A DNA stretch of 45,467 nt from positions 1 to 45,467 of the forward strand of contig CAZUGV010000013.1 in NCBI GenBank assembly GCA_964620425.1. Reading direction: 5' to 3'. Shown here piece after piece: positions 8,786 through 17,729 of the stretch (its first letter is position 1; every line of letters starts with the position of its first letter). The stretch comes from DASXUG01 sp964620425 (GTDB lineage: Bacteria > Pseudomonadota > Gammaproteobacteria > Burkholderiales > Methylophilaceae). A program made the position numbers and the translations under genes. Under the pieces are notes generated by a model. It searched no databases and was not told where the DNA came from. It was given only the letters and a program-made list of their open reading frames with translations.

Positions 8786-9445
8786 TCATGCCGCATCAGT
8801 ACGGTTTGCAATCACCTTATCAATCAGACCATATGCGGCAGATTGCTCAGCGCTCATAAAGTTATCACGCTCTGTATCACGATCAATCTCTTCTGCCGTT
8901 CTACCAGTATGCTGCGCTAAAATTCCGTTCAATTTTTCGCGCAAATACATGATTTCTTTTGCGTGAATTTGAATATCAGATGATTGTCCTTGGAAGCCAC
9001 CAGAAGGCTGATGAATCATAATGCGAGAATTAGGCAAGCTATAGCGCTTGCTTTTTGCGCCCGCTGCCAGCAAGAACGCACCCATACTCGCCGCTTGACC
9101 GATACATAGCGTACTGACATCTGGCTTAATAAATTGCATCGTGTCATAAATAGACATCCCTGCAGTTACAGAACCGCCAGGGGAGTTAATGTATAAAGAA
9201 ATGTCCTTGTCTGGATTTTCCGCCTCTAAAAACAACAGCTGAGCCACCACCAAGTTTGCACTCATATCATTCACAGGCCCAACCAAAAATATCACCCGCT
9301 CTTTTAACAAGCGCGAATAAATATCATACGAACGCTCACCACGCCCGCTTTGCTCAATCACCATCGGAATGTATCCCAAACTCTTTGGATCCCAAGATGG
9401 TTGAACCAGTTGATTTTCAGCCTCAGAATGCATTTGTGTAAACAT
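8786..9445 (-). CDS. clpP: ClpP, serine protease subunit of ClpXP/ClpAP
   Basis: 219 residues with the catalytic triad Ser120 (GQAASMGAFLL), His145 (IMIHQPSGG) and Asp194 (TERDNFM), at the same spacing as in E. coli ClpP. The first 20-25 residues correspond to the propeptide that is removed on tetradecamer assembly. Its ATG shares one base with the tig stop (TAATG), so translation of the two is coupled. It acts as the proteolytic chamber for ClpX. Confidence 0.97.
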   Translation of the reverse strand: MFTQMHSEAENQLVQPSWDPKSLGYIPMVIEQSGRGERSYDIYSRLLKERVIFLVGPVNDMSANLVVAQLLFLEAENPDKDISLYINSPGGSVTAGMSIYDTMQFIKPDVSTLCIGQAASMGAFLLAAGAKSKRYSLPNSRIMIHQPSGGFQGQSSDIQIHAKEIMYLREKLNGILAQHTGRTAEEIDRDTERDNFMSAEQSAAYGLIDKVIANRTDAA

Positions 9446-10749
9446 TAAGCATTTCCCATCAAATCATCAAATTTAACTTCAATTTCGGACACTTGGGCAG
9501 ACTTCATCACCCATGCAACCACATTCTCTTCAGTTGCCAAACTTGCCGGCTCATCCAAACGTTTCGGGTCTTCATAGTACCAGCGCACCACATCAGCAGG
9601 ATGCTCAAAACTTTGAGAGAACTGCTCAACCATTGCCCGCACCTGCTCTGCATTTGCTTGTAGCGAGTTTTTGTTCACAATATCACTTAATATCAAACGC
9701 AAGGTGGCGTTCCGCTTGGCCTGCTCTTCAAACATTGACGGCTCAATTTGCACATTACTTAAATCAACACCGCGCTGCTGTAAGTTTTGTTGCGCCATTT
9801 GCATCAGGCGATTAACCTCAGCGTCAACAAATGCTTTTGGCAACTCAAACTGCGCAAAACCCACAAGCGCACTGAAAACTTGATCTTTCAGCCTAGCGCG
9901 AACACGCTTCTGCACTTCTTGACGCAAACTTTCTTTGATGTCGGATTTCATTTTCTCGACATCACCATCATCAACTCCCAAGGTGCGCGCAAAATCAGCA
10001 TCAACCTCAGGCAATTTTGCCTCAGCAACACTATTAACAGTCACTTGATAAGAGACCGTTTTACCTGCTATTTGCTCAGGCTTGTGGTCTTCTGGGTATG
10101 CAATTTCAAATGTTTTCTGAACACCAGCTTTACTGCCAATCACATTTTCATCAAACTCAGCAACACGACCACCATCAGCAAGCACTACATCAAGCCCTTG
10201 CGAACCAGTACTTTCCACTTCCTGACCATCCATAGAGGCAACCAGTGACAAGTTAACTTTATCTCCCTTTTTTGCTGCGCGCTTAACTTCATGGTAGGTT
10301 GCACGCTGCTTAACCAACACATCTAGCGTCTTATTAACCTCAGCATCCGCAACTTCCAATACTGGCTGCTCAATTTTCACACCAGTTAAATCACCCAGAA
10401 CAATTTCTGGAACAACCTCAAAAGTTGCCACATACTCAAGCTGACCACTGGCAGCATCAAAGGGCTTATGCTCAATATTTGGGAAACCAGCTACGCGCAA
10501 ATTGTTTTGCTCCACAGCCTCTGTAAAAGAGCGCTCAATTGCGCCTGACAACACTTCGTCGCGCACTTGCGCGCCATATTGCTGCTCAACCATTTTCAAG
10601 GGCACTTTGCCTGGACGGAAGCCTGCTACTTTTGCAGTGCGAGAAATCCGCCCAATACGTTGGTTCATTTCCTCTTGAAGCGGTTGCATAGGTACAACAA
10701 TCGTCATGCGACGTTCTAGATTGCTGATGGTTTCAACATTAGTTGCCAT
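9445..10749 (-). CDS. tig: Trigger factor, ribosome-associated chaperone
   Basis: 434 residues. The N-terminal ribosome-binding domain carries the FRPGKVPLKM signature (residues 45-54), close to the GFRxGKxP of the family. The middle is an FKBP-type PPIase domain (about 160-245) and the C-terminal half is the helical arms. It shields nascent chains at the ribosome exit. It is the first protein gene of the tig-clpP-clpX-lon-hupB block and is preceded by tRNA-Leu on the same strand. Confidence 0.96.
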   Translation of the reverse strand: MATNVETISNLERRMTIVVPMQPLQEEMNQRIGRISRTAKVAGFRPGKVPLKMVEQQYGAQVRDEVLSGAIERSFTEAVEQNNLRVAGFPNIEHKPFDAASGQLEYVATFEVVPEIVLGDLTGVKIEQPVLEVADAEVNKTLDVLVKQRATYHEVKRAAKKGDKVNLSLVASMDGQEVESTGSQGLDVVLADGGRVAEFDENVIGSKAGVQKTFEIAYPEDHKPEQIAGKTVSYQVTVNSVAEAKLPEVDADFARTLGVDDGDVEKMKSDIKESLRQEVQKRVRARLKDQVFSALVGFAQFELPKAFVDAEVNRLMQMAQQNLQQRGVDLSNVQIEPSMFEEQAKRNATLRLILSDIVNKNSLQANAEQVRAMVEQFSQSFEHPADVVRWYYEDPKRLDEPASLATEENVVAWVMKSAQVSEIEVKFDDLMGNA

Positions 10750-10778
10750 GTGCTGTAATCCTTAATACAAAATGAATT

Positions 10779-10863
10779 TGGTGCGAAAGGAGAGACTCGA
10801 ACTCTCACGCCTTGCGGCGCTGGAACCTAAATCCAGTGCGTCTACCAATTTCGCCACTTTCGC
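10779..10863 (-). tRNA. tRNA-Leu(TAG)
   Basis: An 85-nt class II tRNA on the minus strand: acceptor GCGAAAG/CTTTCGC, anticodon loop TTTAGGT giving TAG, variable arm GCGCCGCAAGGCGT, and an encoded CCA. It sits about 30 bases upstream of tig and is probably co-transcribed with it. Confidence 0.95.
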
Positions 10864-11216
10864 AGGTTGCAATACAAATATATATCTGTGTGAGACTATC
10901 TAAAGATTTCTTAATGCCAATCAGGCGCACATTATAAACTACTTTAGATGTCTATTTTGATCTTCAAATAGATAAAACGCTGCTATTGTAACTTACTCTG
11001 CTCTCGAGGAAAACTAGAAATCCAAGATTCTTCAACTAAATGCCATTTCTTGGCTATCATTTCACATGCACAGCTGATGCCAACCAACTCCTAAAATTGA
11101 CACCACCTATTGATCGCAAGATTGACAACACGTTTTGCTAGTAGCAAGATGCAATTACAGCATCAATGCTGAACTGAAATTTCAAGCGTTTAAAACCACC
11201 CAACCAGAAAGCATAT
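10864..11216. other. Divergent intergenic region between tRNA-Leu and a small hypothetical gene
   Basis: About 350 bases with no convincing gene. On the minus strand a TATAAT (10931-10936) could be the -10 of the tRNA-Leu/tig transcript, but the -35 (CAAAAT) is poor. TCTATTT and AAATAGA (10951-10972) form a 7-bp hairpin with an 8-base loop near that promoter. Nothing else was seen. Confidence 0.45.
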
Positions 11217-11465
11217 ATGCATAGCACCATCAATCAAGACGAAATTAGCATGTTACGTTCAGAACTCGAACTACTCATGAAAGAACGCACAGCACTGCTT
11301 AAAGTAACAGGCGCGGCTGCTGGCTTAGTGGCTGAATTAGATAGTCACGACTTACCTCAAGACACTGTAGAGGCGGCAGAGTTACTCGCCGCTAGCATCA
11401 ACTCGCTCAATGAGGAGTCTCTACAAGACGCGCTGAACGCTGTACACGCAGAAATCGTTCGATAA
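11217..11465 (+). CDS. Small hypothetical coiled-coil protein
   Basis: 82 residues, acidic, without signal peptide or membrane segment. The first part (MLRSELELLMKERTALLKV) is an amphipathic helix with heptad-like leucines, and the remainder is also helical, rich in Ala, Leu and Glu. Weak ribosome-binding site AGAAAGC before the ATG. It is the first plus-strand gene before the RND efflux operon and about 100 bases separate them. I do not recognise the family; a small helical dimer is the most one can say. Confidence 0.65.
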   Translation: MHSTINQDEISMLRSELELLMKERTALLKVTGAAAGLVAELDSHDLPQDTVEAAELLAASINSLNEESLQDALNAVHAEIVR

Positions 11466-11522
11466 ATCCTTTTTGCTTCGTGACTTTAAAATTCTCGCGG
11501 TAACGCTCAACTAAAAATTGCC

Positions 11523-11561
11523 CCTCACCTGCCGTCCATGTAATATTCCGTCAAGGTGAGG
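11523..11561 (+). promoter_or_regulatory. Hairpin that would mask the ribosome-binding site of the RND operon
   Basis: CCTCACC (11523-11529) is exactly complementary to GGTGAGG (11555-11561), the ribosome-binding site of the outer-membrane factor. Two ATGs follow. The one at 11562 opens a three-codon frame (Met-His-Val-stop) and the one at 11566 opens the gene in another frame. Folding would hide the ribosome-binding site, so translational control is possible. Confidence 0.45.
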
Positions 11562-11565
11562 ATGC

Positions 11566-13143
11566 ATGTCTAAAATAGCTACAAAAAATAAGATTTCAAT
11601 ATCCATAATCAACTGCGATCATTTGCCATGGCTTGGCTTTTTCATGATGGCAAATATGTTGACGGCTTGCGGGTTTCAAACCTACCAAGCCAAGCCAATT
11701 GATCCCCAACATCAACAATCTCAGTATCTCTCACGCACCCCGGATAGTGAAGCTTTTAAACAGTTTTTACTTAGCCAAAACTACCCTGTAACCGATTGGC
11801 CAATTCAGACATGGGGCGCTCGCGAGATTACGCTTTGCGCATTATTTTTTCACGCTGATCTCAACACATCTCGCGCAGAGTGGCGTGTAGCGATGGCAGA
11901 GCAATCCACTGCATCACAACGTCCAGAGCTCGGGGGTGCTGGCAATCTAGGCAACCACAGCAGAACTGAAGGGAATATTTCACCGTGGACATTAGGCATT
12001 GGGATTGACGTTCCAATTGAAACAATGGGTAAGCGCGAAGCGCGCATAGACCGCGCCATTCAACTTTCTGAAGCAGCGCGTTTACAAATCGGGCAAATTG
12101 CTTGGCAAGTACGCACCCGCATCACCAAAAGCTGGCTAACTTTTCAATACGCAAGCTTACAAAGCGAGCCGCTAGCGCAAGAGCTAGCCATCAGAAAGTC
12201 TATCGTTGCGATGCTTGAAAAGCGTTTGGCGCTGGGCATCGCTTCAAGCGTTGAAGTTGCGAATGCACGATTGGCTTTACAAAAGACGCAACAACAGTGG
12301 TCGCTCAATACTGGTCGCATCACCGAACTACGCGCTAAACTGGCAAGTGATGCTGGATTGCCCATCGGCAGTTTCAATGAGTTAAATATGGTCAAAATTG
12401 ACGTCACACCCAACACCCAACAGTTAGATCAGTTACTTAAACAAGAGCAAGCGCAACCTAACTTAGCACCAACACAACAGGCCGCTCTACTAAATCGTTT
12501 AGATATACGTTCTGCTTTGGCGCGTTATGCCGCAAGTGATACAAAGTTGCGCTTGGAAATCGCAAAACAATATCCGAATATTACACTCAGCCCGAGCTAT
12601 ACTTTTGACCAAAGTGATCATGTATGGTCTTTAGGATTCTCTAGCTTAATGACCCTGATTTATAAAAATCGCGGACTGATTGAAGAGGCTCGTGCTTTGC
12701 GTGAAGTTGAAGCGACCAAATTTGAGAAATTGCAAGCCAGTGTTATTAGCCAATTGACGCAGAGCAAGGCAATGTATGGGACGGCAAAAACCGCTTTTGA
12801 GCAAGCCAATAAATATGCGCAATCACTTCGCGAGCGCACTAAAAAATCTCAGCGTCAGTTTGATGCAGGTCAAATTGACCGTTTGGAGCTTGCCAGCACG
12901 CAACTTGAAAACATTGCAGCGACACAAGATATGCTGAATGCAGCCCAACAACTGGCATTGGCAATGTCTGATATTGAAGATGCAATGCAACACCCCATTG
13001 ATGATACGCTTAACATTAGCAGTACAATTATGGGCAATCCATTTTCAAGTGCCGCAGATAATTGCCGCACATTAGGACAATTCATATCAATGAAAACGAT
13101 ACTTAAAACTTCACAGAAAGTAAGCGGCGGCCATGAATCGTAA
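11566..13143 (+). CDS. TolC-family outer-membrane efflux lipoprotein of an RND system
   Basis: 525 residues. A hydrophobic leader ends in a lipobox MLTAC with Cys35 as the likely lipidated residue. The body has two repeats of TolC-type helical and strand segments (for example WLTFQYASLQSEPLAQELA, and later VISQLTQSKAMYGTAKTAF), typical of OMF channels that form the outer-membrane duct of tripartite efflux pumps. The first 100 residues (ending HADLNTSRAEWRVAMAEQ) match the start of the OMF fold. The stop overlaps the adaptor start by 11 bases, so the genes are coupled. Substrate unknown; metals or small organics are both possible. Confidence 0.85.
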   Translation: MSKIATKNKISISIINCDHLPWLGFFMMANMLTACGFQTYQAKPIDPQHQQSQYLSRTPDSEAFKQFLLSQNYPVTDWPIQTWGAREITLCALFFHADLNTSRAEWRVAMAEQSTASQRPELGGAGNLGNHSRTEGNISPWTLGIGIDVPIETMGKREARIDRAIQLSEAARLQIGQIAWQVRTRITKSWLTFQYASLQSEPLAQELAIRKSIVAMLEKRLALGIASSVEVANARLALQKTQQQWSLNTGRITELRAKLASDAGLPIGSFNELNMVKIDVTPNTQQLDQLLKQEQAQPNLAPTQQAALLNRLDIRSALARYAASDTKLRLEIAKQYPNITLSPSYTFDQSDHVWSLGFSSLMTLIYKNRGLIEEARALREVEATKFEKLQASVISQLTQSKAMYGTAKTAFEQANKYAQSLRERTKKSQRQFDAGQIDRLELASTQLENIAATQDMLNAAQQLALAMSDIEDAMQHPIDDTLNISSTIMGNPFSSAADNCRTLGQFISMKTILKTSQKVSGGHES

Positions 13144-14194
13144 GCTCGCCATTATTATTGCTCTGCAAGCATTACTGATTGTTATTTTGTTTTGGGTGCT
13201 GGCATTTTACGGAAAAGATGAATACGAGGAATACACCCGACCACAAGCTGAGGAAATAGAATCACCCAACCACGTCAGCACTGAACTAGGGGCAACCGTA
13301 GTCAAATTAAGCACGACCATGCAACAACAAAGCGAGATAAAAACCACAAGACTGCAAGAAGCGACATCACAAGAAACCCTTAAGACTTTAGGTAATGTAT
13401 TGAGCATTGACTCGCTTATTGAGCAGCGCAGCCAATATTTAACCGCTAAGGCTGATGCCACGATTGCCAGAGCGTCTTTACTCAACAGCCAACAAGAGTT
13501 TCAGCGCCTGCGTGCATTAAATCAAGATGACCGCAATGTAGCAGATCGCGCAGTGACTGCTGCGCAAGCAGCATTTGAGTCAGACAAAGTCAAAGAGCAA
13601 GCAGCTGAAACCAAAGCAACAAATATTCAAAACAATATGCGTCAAACTTGGGGAGAAACACTCGCAAAACTTGCAACTCAAGCCTCCCCATCCGCTGATT
13701 TTGATTCACTTTTAAAACACAATGAGGTGCTGATACAGGTGGTGATGCCTTTTCATCAGAATACCGCCCCGCAAACTATTTACATTTCTCTGAATAACGC
13801 ATCTTCCTCAGATGGCAATATTGAAACAAAACTGGTTTCAAGCGCCCCCAAAGCGGATGGCGCTGTGCAAGGTGCCACTTTTTTTTATCGCGCACCTGCT
13901 AGCAATCTTCGCTCAGGCATGCGTGTCAATGTGCAATTACCCAACAAATCCGACAAGCAAGGGGTGAGCATTCCCACCAATGCTGTGATCTGGTATGGAG
14001 GTAAAGCTTGGGTTTATCAAAAAATAGCCACAGATAAATTTATGCGATTACCGATTGAAGCCAGCACGCAGGTTAGCGGCGGCTGGTTGAGTATTGGCAA
14101 ACTAAAAATTAACGACGAAATAGTCACCAGCGGTGCACAATTACTGCTCTCAGAAGAATTTAAATCTCTAATTAAAAATGAAAACGAAGATTAA
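13133..14194 (+). CDS. Periplasmic adaptor (membrane-fusion protein) of the RND system, short form
   Basis: 353 residues with one N-terminal membrane anchor (residues 4-26). A helical hairpin region (about 95-180, rich in Ala, Gln, Lys and Glu) is followed by beta-rich barrel segments and an ending of the type SIPTNAVIWYGGKAWVYQ and KINDEIVTSGAQLLLSEE, as in MFP C-terminal domains. The usual lipoyl half-motifs flanking the hairpin are not evident, so it is reduced compared with CusB or AcrA. It links the outer-membrane factor and the pump. Its last 17 bases overlap the next small ORF. Confidence 0.8.
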   Translation: MNRKLAIIIALQALLIVILFWVLAFYGKDEYEEYTRPQAEEIESPNHVSTELGATVVKLSTTMQQQSEIKTTRLQEATSQETLKTLGNVLSIDSLIEQRSQYLTAKADATIARASLLNSQQEFQRLRALNQDDRNVADRAVTAAQAAFESDKVKEQAAETKATNIQNNMRQTWGETLAKLATQASPSADFDSLLKHNEVLIQVVMPFHQNTAPQTIYISLNNASSSDGNIETKLVSSAPKADGAVQGATFFYRAPASNLRSGMRVNVQLPNKSDKQGVSIPTNAVIWYGGKAWVYQKIATDKFMRLPIEASTQVSGGWLSIGKLKINDEIVTSGAQLLLSEEFKSLIKNENED

Positions 14195-14438
14195 GCCGAA
14201 TAAAGCATCTGAGTTTCGGTGGAGACTAATGCGTGTAGCGCGTTATGTCGCAGCCAAAACGAGGACTAGCATTATGAAAATGTCCGAGTTTCGGTGGGGA
14301 CTCATATGCCTAGCATGTGATGTCATAGCCAAAACGAAGATTAAAATTAATGCGCTTCGGTGCTGGCTCATACACTTCGCATGTGATCTCCAAATCCATA
14401 CAAAAATACCAATCACAAGAAAAGCGCAAGTCAAATGA
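14178..14438 (+). CDS. Small basic protein with three internal repeats, between adaptor and RND pump
   Basis: 86 residues that I cannot assign. It overlaps the adaptor by 17 bases and the pump by 4 (ATGA), exactly filling the space between them. Three repeats are visible: SEFRWRLMRVARYVAAKT, SEFRWGLICLACDVIAKT and NALRCWLIHFACD. In DNA the units start at 14211, 14286 and 14352, giving periods of 75 and 66 bases, both multiples of three. The protein is very basic, with moderately hydrophobic cysteine-containing segments that might be short amphipathic helices. The ribosome-binding site is poor. It could be an expanded spacer instead of a real product, but the coupling at both ends favours a gene. 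Confidence 0.5.
   Translation: MKTKIKPNKASEFRWRLMRVARYVAAKTRTSIMKMSEFRWGLICLACDVIAKTKIKINALRCWLIHFACDLQIHTKIPITRKAQVK
14211..14402 (+). repeat. Imperfect in-frame tandem repeat, three units
   Basis: GAGTTTCGGTGG at 14211 and 14286 and a diverged copy GCGCTTCGGTGC at 14352 mark three units. The block GCCAAAACGA recurs at the end of the first two. Divergence between units is substantial, so the duplication is not recent, yet the reading frame is kept. Confidence 0.7.
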
Positions 14439-17400
14439 TGTCAACCTTAGTGCGTTTCGCGATTCGCTATAGCGGAGTAATGATAGGGCTAGCCTGCCTA
14501 GTTGTAATGTACGGCCTATATAGCTTATCGCACAGCCACTTGGATGTTTTCCCTGAGTTTTCACCAAAACAAGTCGTCATTCAAACAGAGTCTTCTGGCC
14601 TTTCTGCCGCCTTGGTAGAGTCTTTAGTCACACAACCAATCGAAAACAGCATTGCAGGCACAGCTGGCATTGCAAGTATGCGCTCACAATCCATCCCAGG
14701 CTTATCGATCATCACGATTATTTTTGATGAGAATGTTGATATTTATCGTTGCCGACAACTCATTGCTGAGCACTTGAGTACCGCCAGCACTCAGCTACCG
14801 AACGGGATTATCCCAACGATTACACCACTGGCCTCCTCTGCTAGTACAGTCTTGGGCATTGGTCTAACCTCTAATACTCGTAGCTTGATGGAGTTGCGAA
14901 CCTTGGTCGACTGGACGATACGCCCGCACTTGCTGGCAGTCAAAGGGGTTGCTGATGTGAACGTATTTGGTGGAGAGGTTAGGCAGTTTCAGGTGCAAAT
15001 TAACCCCGAAAAATTAACGCGATATAACCTTTCTTTGCAACAAGTCAGTCAGGCGATCACGAAGTCCACAGGGGTACGTGGCGCGGGCTATATAGAAAAT
15101 AACAACCAAAATATTGTGATTAACACTGAAGGTCAAACGCTGACACCAGCAGAGTTAGCCCAGAGTTCGCTGAGCCATCAGAATGGACAAACTATACGCC
15201 TAGAGGATGTGGCAAACGTTACTGAGGCCGCAGCATCTTCCATCAGCGCTGCAGTCATTAATGGAAAAGATGGCATTTATTTATCCGTGCAGAGTCAACT
15301 TGGCGCGAATACTGATGGCGTTACTAAAAACCTAGAAAAGGCACTTGCATCGCTTGAGCCTGCCATTGCAACAGAACATGTCACGCTAAACGCTAAACTA
15401 TTTCGTCCTGCCAACTTTATTGAAACTGCGATTACTGGGGTAAAAAAAGATATTTTATTAGGCTCTGTGCTAGTCATCATTATATTGTTTTTGTTTTTAT
15501 TTAATGTCCGTACCGCATTCATTTCAACCACAGCAATACCCTTATCTTTACTCACCGCCACAGTGGTTTTAGGCTATTTTGGCATGGCAATCAACATCAT
15601 GGTGTTGGGTGGATTAGCAATTGCTTTGGGAGAAGTAGTGGATGATGCGATTATCGACACGGAAAATATTTTTAGGCGTTTGCGTGAGAACCGCTTATCA
15701 CAAGCGCCTAAACCCGCGCATCAAGTCGTTTTTGACGCATCAATGGAAGTGCGTAGCTCTGTGGTATATGCCACATTAATTGTAGCGCTTGTTTTTATGC
15801 CTTTACTGACCTTAAGCGGGGTTGCAGGCAAATTATTTGCACCGCTTGGTTTTGCCTATATCGCTGCCATTTTGGCATCACTTGCTGTAGCACTTACACT
15901 AACGCCTGCACTGTGTTATTTGTTGCTTAGTGACGCCAAGTTAGATAATTCAGAATCCCCACTGATACGAATGATTAAAAGTGTTTATGTCAAACTACTA
16001 CTAGTCATTGAAAAAAAATACAAGGTGGTAATAGCGCTCAGCCTCATTATGATTAGCTTGGGTTTAGCGCTATTGCCTTTATTTAAAACGCAGTTTATCC
16101 CCAAACTGCATGAAGGTCACTTCATCATGCACATGACTTTGGTACCGGGGTCATCAGAACAAGAATCCGTGCGTATCGGCAAGAAGGTAGCAGAAACCAT
16201 TAGTAAGATTAATGGTATACGCTCGATTGCTCAATGGGTTGGGCGCGCCCCAAATGCTGCGGATACATTTGGAAAACACTATAGCGAATTTGAAATTGAA
16301 ATCGGCACACTGTCTGGGGAAGAGCAAAACCGGATTTTGACTGAAATACGCGAACGATTATCTGGTATAGATGATGAAGATATTGACAATGACGCAGATG
16401 GCCCCAAGCCAGCGGGCTTTGTTGGCGTCAACTTTGCCATCAACACATTTTTAACCGAGCGTATTGAGGAGACCATTTCGGGCTACACCGCATCACAAGT
16501 TATCAATATCTATGGTCGCGATTTAGATGGATTAGACCGCGATGCGCAAGCCGTAGCATCCACGCTTTCCAGTATTGATGGTGCACGTGATGTACTATTA
16601 CAATCCCCACCTGGCACCCCTCAAATCGCCATCAGCTTGCGTCAAGATAAAATTGCCCAATGGGGTCTGTCATCAGTCGACGTGTTAGAAAGCATCAGAG
16701 CGGCTTACGACAGATTACCTATTGCACAAGTCTATCAAAACGGACGTGTCATTGGCGTGAGCATGACGCTAGACCCAGCCGTGCGTAACAACCCCAAAAA
16801 AATTGGCGAGTTACCGTTAATGAACAATGAAGGAAAGCTCATCCCACTCGGAGAAATCGCCGACATTCGGCAAGAAAATGGCCGCTCAAAAATCTTACAT
16901 GCAGGGGCAAAGCGCATACAAACAGTAACAGCCAATGTCGAGGGGCGAGACATTCAGAGCTTTTCAGAGGAGATGAAAAAACGCTTGCGTAACGATGTGC
17001 ATTTAGCAGCTGGTAACTACCTAGAATTTGCTGGCGAGGCAGAATCCGAAACTCAATCGCGTGACCAACTGATTATTCACTCTATACTTGCCATCATTGG
17101 CATTTTTCTCATTCTCTACATCGCGTTTGGTCGCTTGCGCAATCTATTGCTCACATTTGCCAACTTACCATTCGCACTTATCGGTGGCGTACTTGCCGTT
17201 ATGTTCACAGGAGGCTGGATCTCACTTGGCTCACTGGTTGGCTTTGTTACCTTATTTGGAATCACATTGCGCAATTCCATCATGCTTGTTTCACACTACC
17301 AACATTTGGTTGAAGAAGAAAATATGGTTTGGGGCTTAGAAACCGCCATACGCGGTGCATCAGAACGGTTACCTTCGATTCTAATGACAGCGCTCGTCAC

Positions 17401-17578
17401 CGCGCTTGGTTTACTTCCGCTAGCCGCGGGTAGTGGTCAACCAGGACGTGAGATTGAAGGGCCTATGGCTACGATTATTGTTGGCGGCTTAGTCACCTCG
17501 ACCATTTTAAACTTACTTATTTTGCCAACGATTATGTTGCATTTTGGGAGGTTTGAAAAAAACCCAGCAAATAATTAA
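14435..17578 (+). CDS. RND efflux pump, CusA/CzcA-like inner-membrane permease
   Basis: 1047 residues, the normal size of a trimeric RND pump. It has TM1 at 8-30, a large periplasmic loop, then TM helices with the proton-relay aspartates Asp403 and Asp404 in GEVVDDAIIDTEN, and a second half with TMs near residues 530-550 and 875-1030. The TM4 motif and overall pattern fit the heavy-metal-efflux branch and its relatives, but the substrate cannot be read from the sequence. It exports substrate from periplasm or inner membrane through the adaptor and outer-membrane factor encoded just upstream. The ATG at 14435 overlaps the stop of the small repeat ORF. Confidence 0.9.
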   Translation: MMSTLVRFAIRYSGVMIGLACLVVMYGLYSLSHSHLDVFPEFSPKQVVIQTESSGLSAALVESLVTQPIENSIAGTAGIASMRSQSIPGLSIITIIFDENVDIYRCRQLIAEHLSTASTQLPNGIIPTITPLASSASTVLGIGLTSNTRSLMELRTLVDWTIRPHLLAVKGVADVNVFGGEVRQFQVQINPEKLTRYNLSLQQVSQAITKSTGVRGAGYIENNNQNIVINTEGQTLTPAELAQSSLSHQNGQTIRLEDVANVTEAAASSISAAVINGKDGIYLSVQSQLGANTDGVTKNLEKALASLEPAIATEHVTLNAKLFRPANFIETAITGVKKDILLGSVLVIIILFLFLFNVRTAFISTTAIPLSLLTATVVLGYFGMAINIMVLGGLAIALGEVVDDAIIDTENIFRRLRENRLSQAPKPAHQVVFDASMEVRSSVVYATLIVALVFMPLLTLSGVAGKLFAPLGFAYIAAILASLAVALTLTPALCYLLLSDAKLDNSESPLIRMIKSVYVKLLLVIEKKYKVVIALSLIMISLGLALLPLFKTQFIPKLHEGHFIMHMTLVPGSSEQESVRIGKKVAETISKINGIRSIAQWVGRAPNAADTFGKHYSEFEIEIGTLSGEEQNRILTEIRERLSGIDDEDIDNDADGPKPAGFVGVNFAINTFLTERIEETISGYTASQVINIYGRDLDGLDRDAQAVASTLSSIDGARDVLLQSPPGTPQIAISLRQDKIAQWGLSSVDVLESIRAAYDRLPIAQVYQNGRVIGVSMTLDPAVRNNPKKIGELPLMNNEGKLIPLGEIADIRQENGRSKILHAGAKRIQTVTANVEGRDIQSFSEEMKKRLRNDVHLAAGNYLEFAGEAESETQSRDQLIIHSILAIIGIFLILYIAFGRLRNLLLTFANLPFALIGGVLAVMFTGGWISLGSLVGFVTLFGITLRNSIMLVSHYQHLVEEENMVWGLETAIRGASERLPSILMTALVTALGLLPLAAGSGQPGREIEGPMATIIVGGLVTSTILNLLILPTIMLHFGRFEKNPANN

Positions 17579-17595
17579 AAAACTGCTTCCGAAAA

Positions 17596-17615
17596 TGTAA
17601 CCAATTGTAATCATT
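17596..17615 (+). promoter_or_regulatory. Direct repeat upstream of the PepSY gene promoter
   Basis: TGTAACCAAT is followed directly by TGTAATCATT, two 10-base copies matching at 8 positions, ending 12 bases before the -35 box. One-turn-spaced direct repeats are the usual form of OmpR/PmrA-family activator sites. The regulator is not in the window. Confidence 0.4.
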
Positions 17616-17627
17616 AGTTGCGTCAGC

Positions 17628-17655
17628 TTGTGATTAAAATCCCCTGTGATAATAT
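17628..17655 (+). promoter_or_regulatory. Candidate sigma70 promoter of the PepSY gene
   Basis: TTGTGA (17628-17633) and TAATAT (17650-17655) with a 16-base spacer. The predicted start lies about 68 bases before the ATG. Confidence 0.5.
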
Positions 17656-17729
17656 TAGCACCATCTATGCCTAGGTAGATATCCTGGTTAATTACGTGAA
17701 TTAACTACAATCTAAGAAAGGAAAAAATC

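Noticed and set aside
14211..14402. CRISPR or minisatellite interpretation of the tandem repeats
   Set aside because: Units are contiguous without spacers, only three in number, and strongly diverged while keeping the reading frame.
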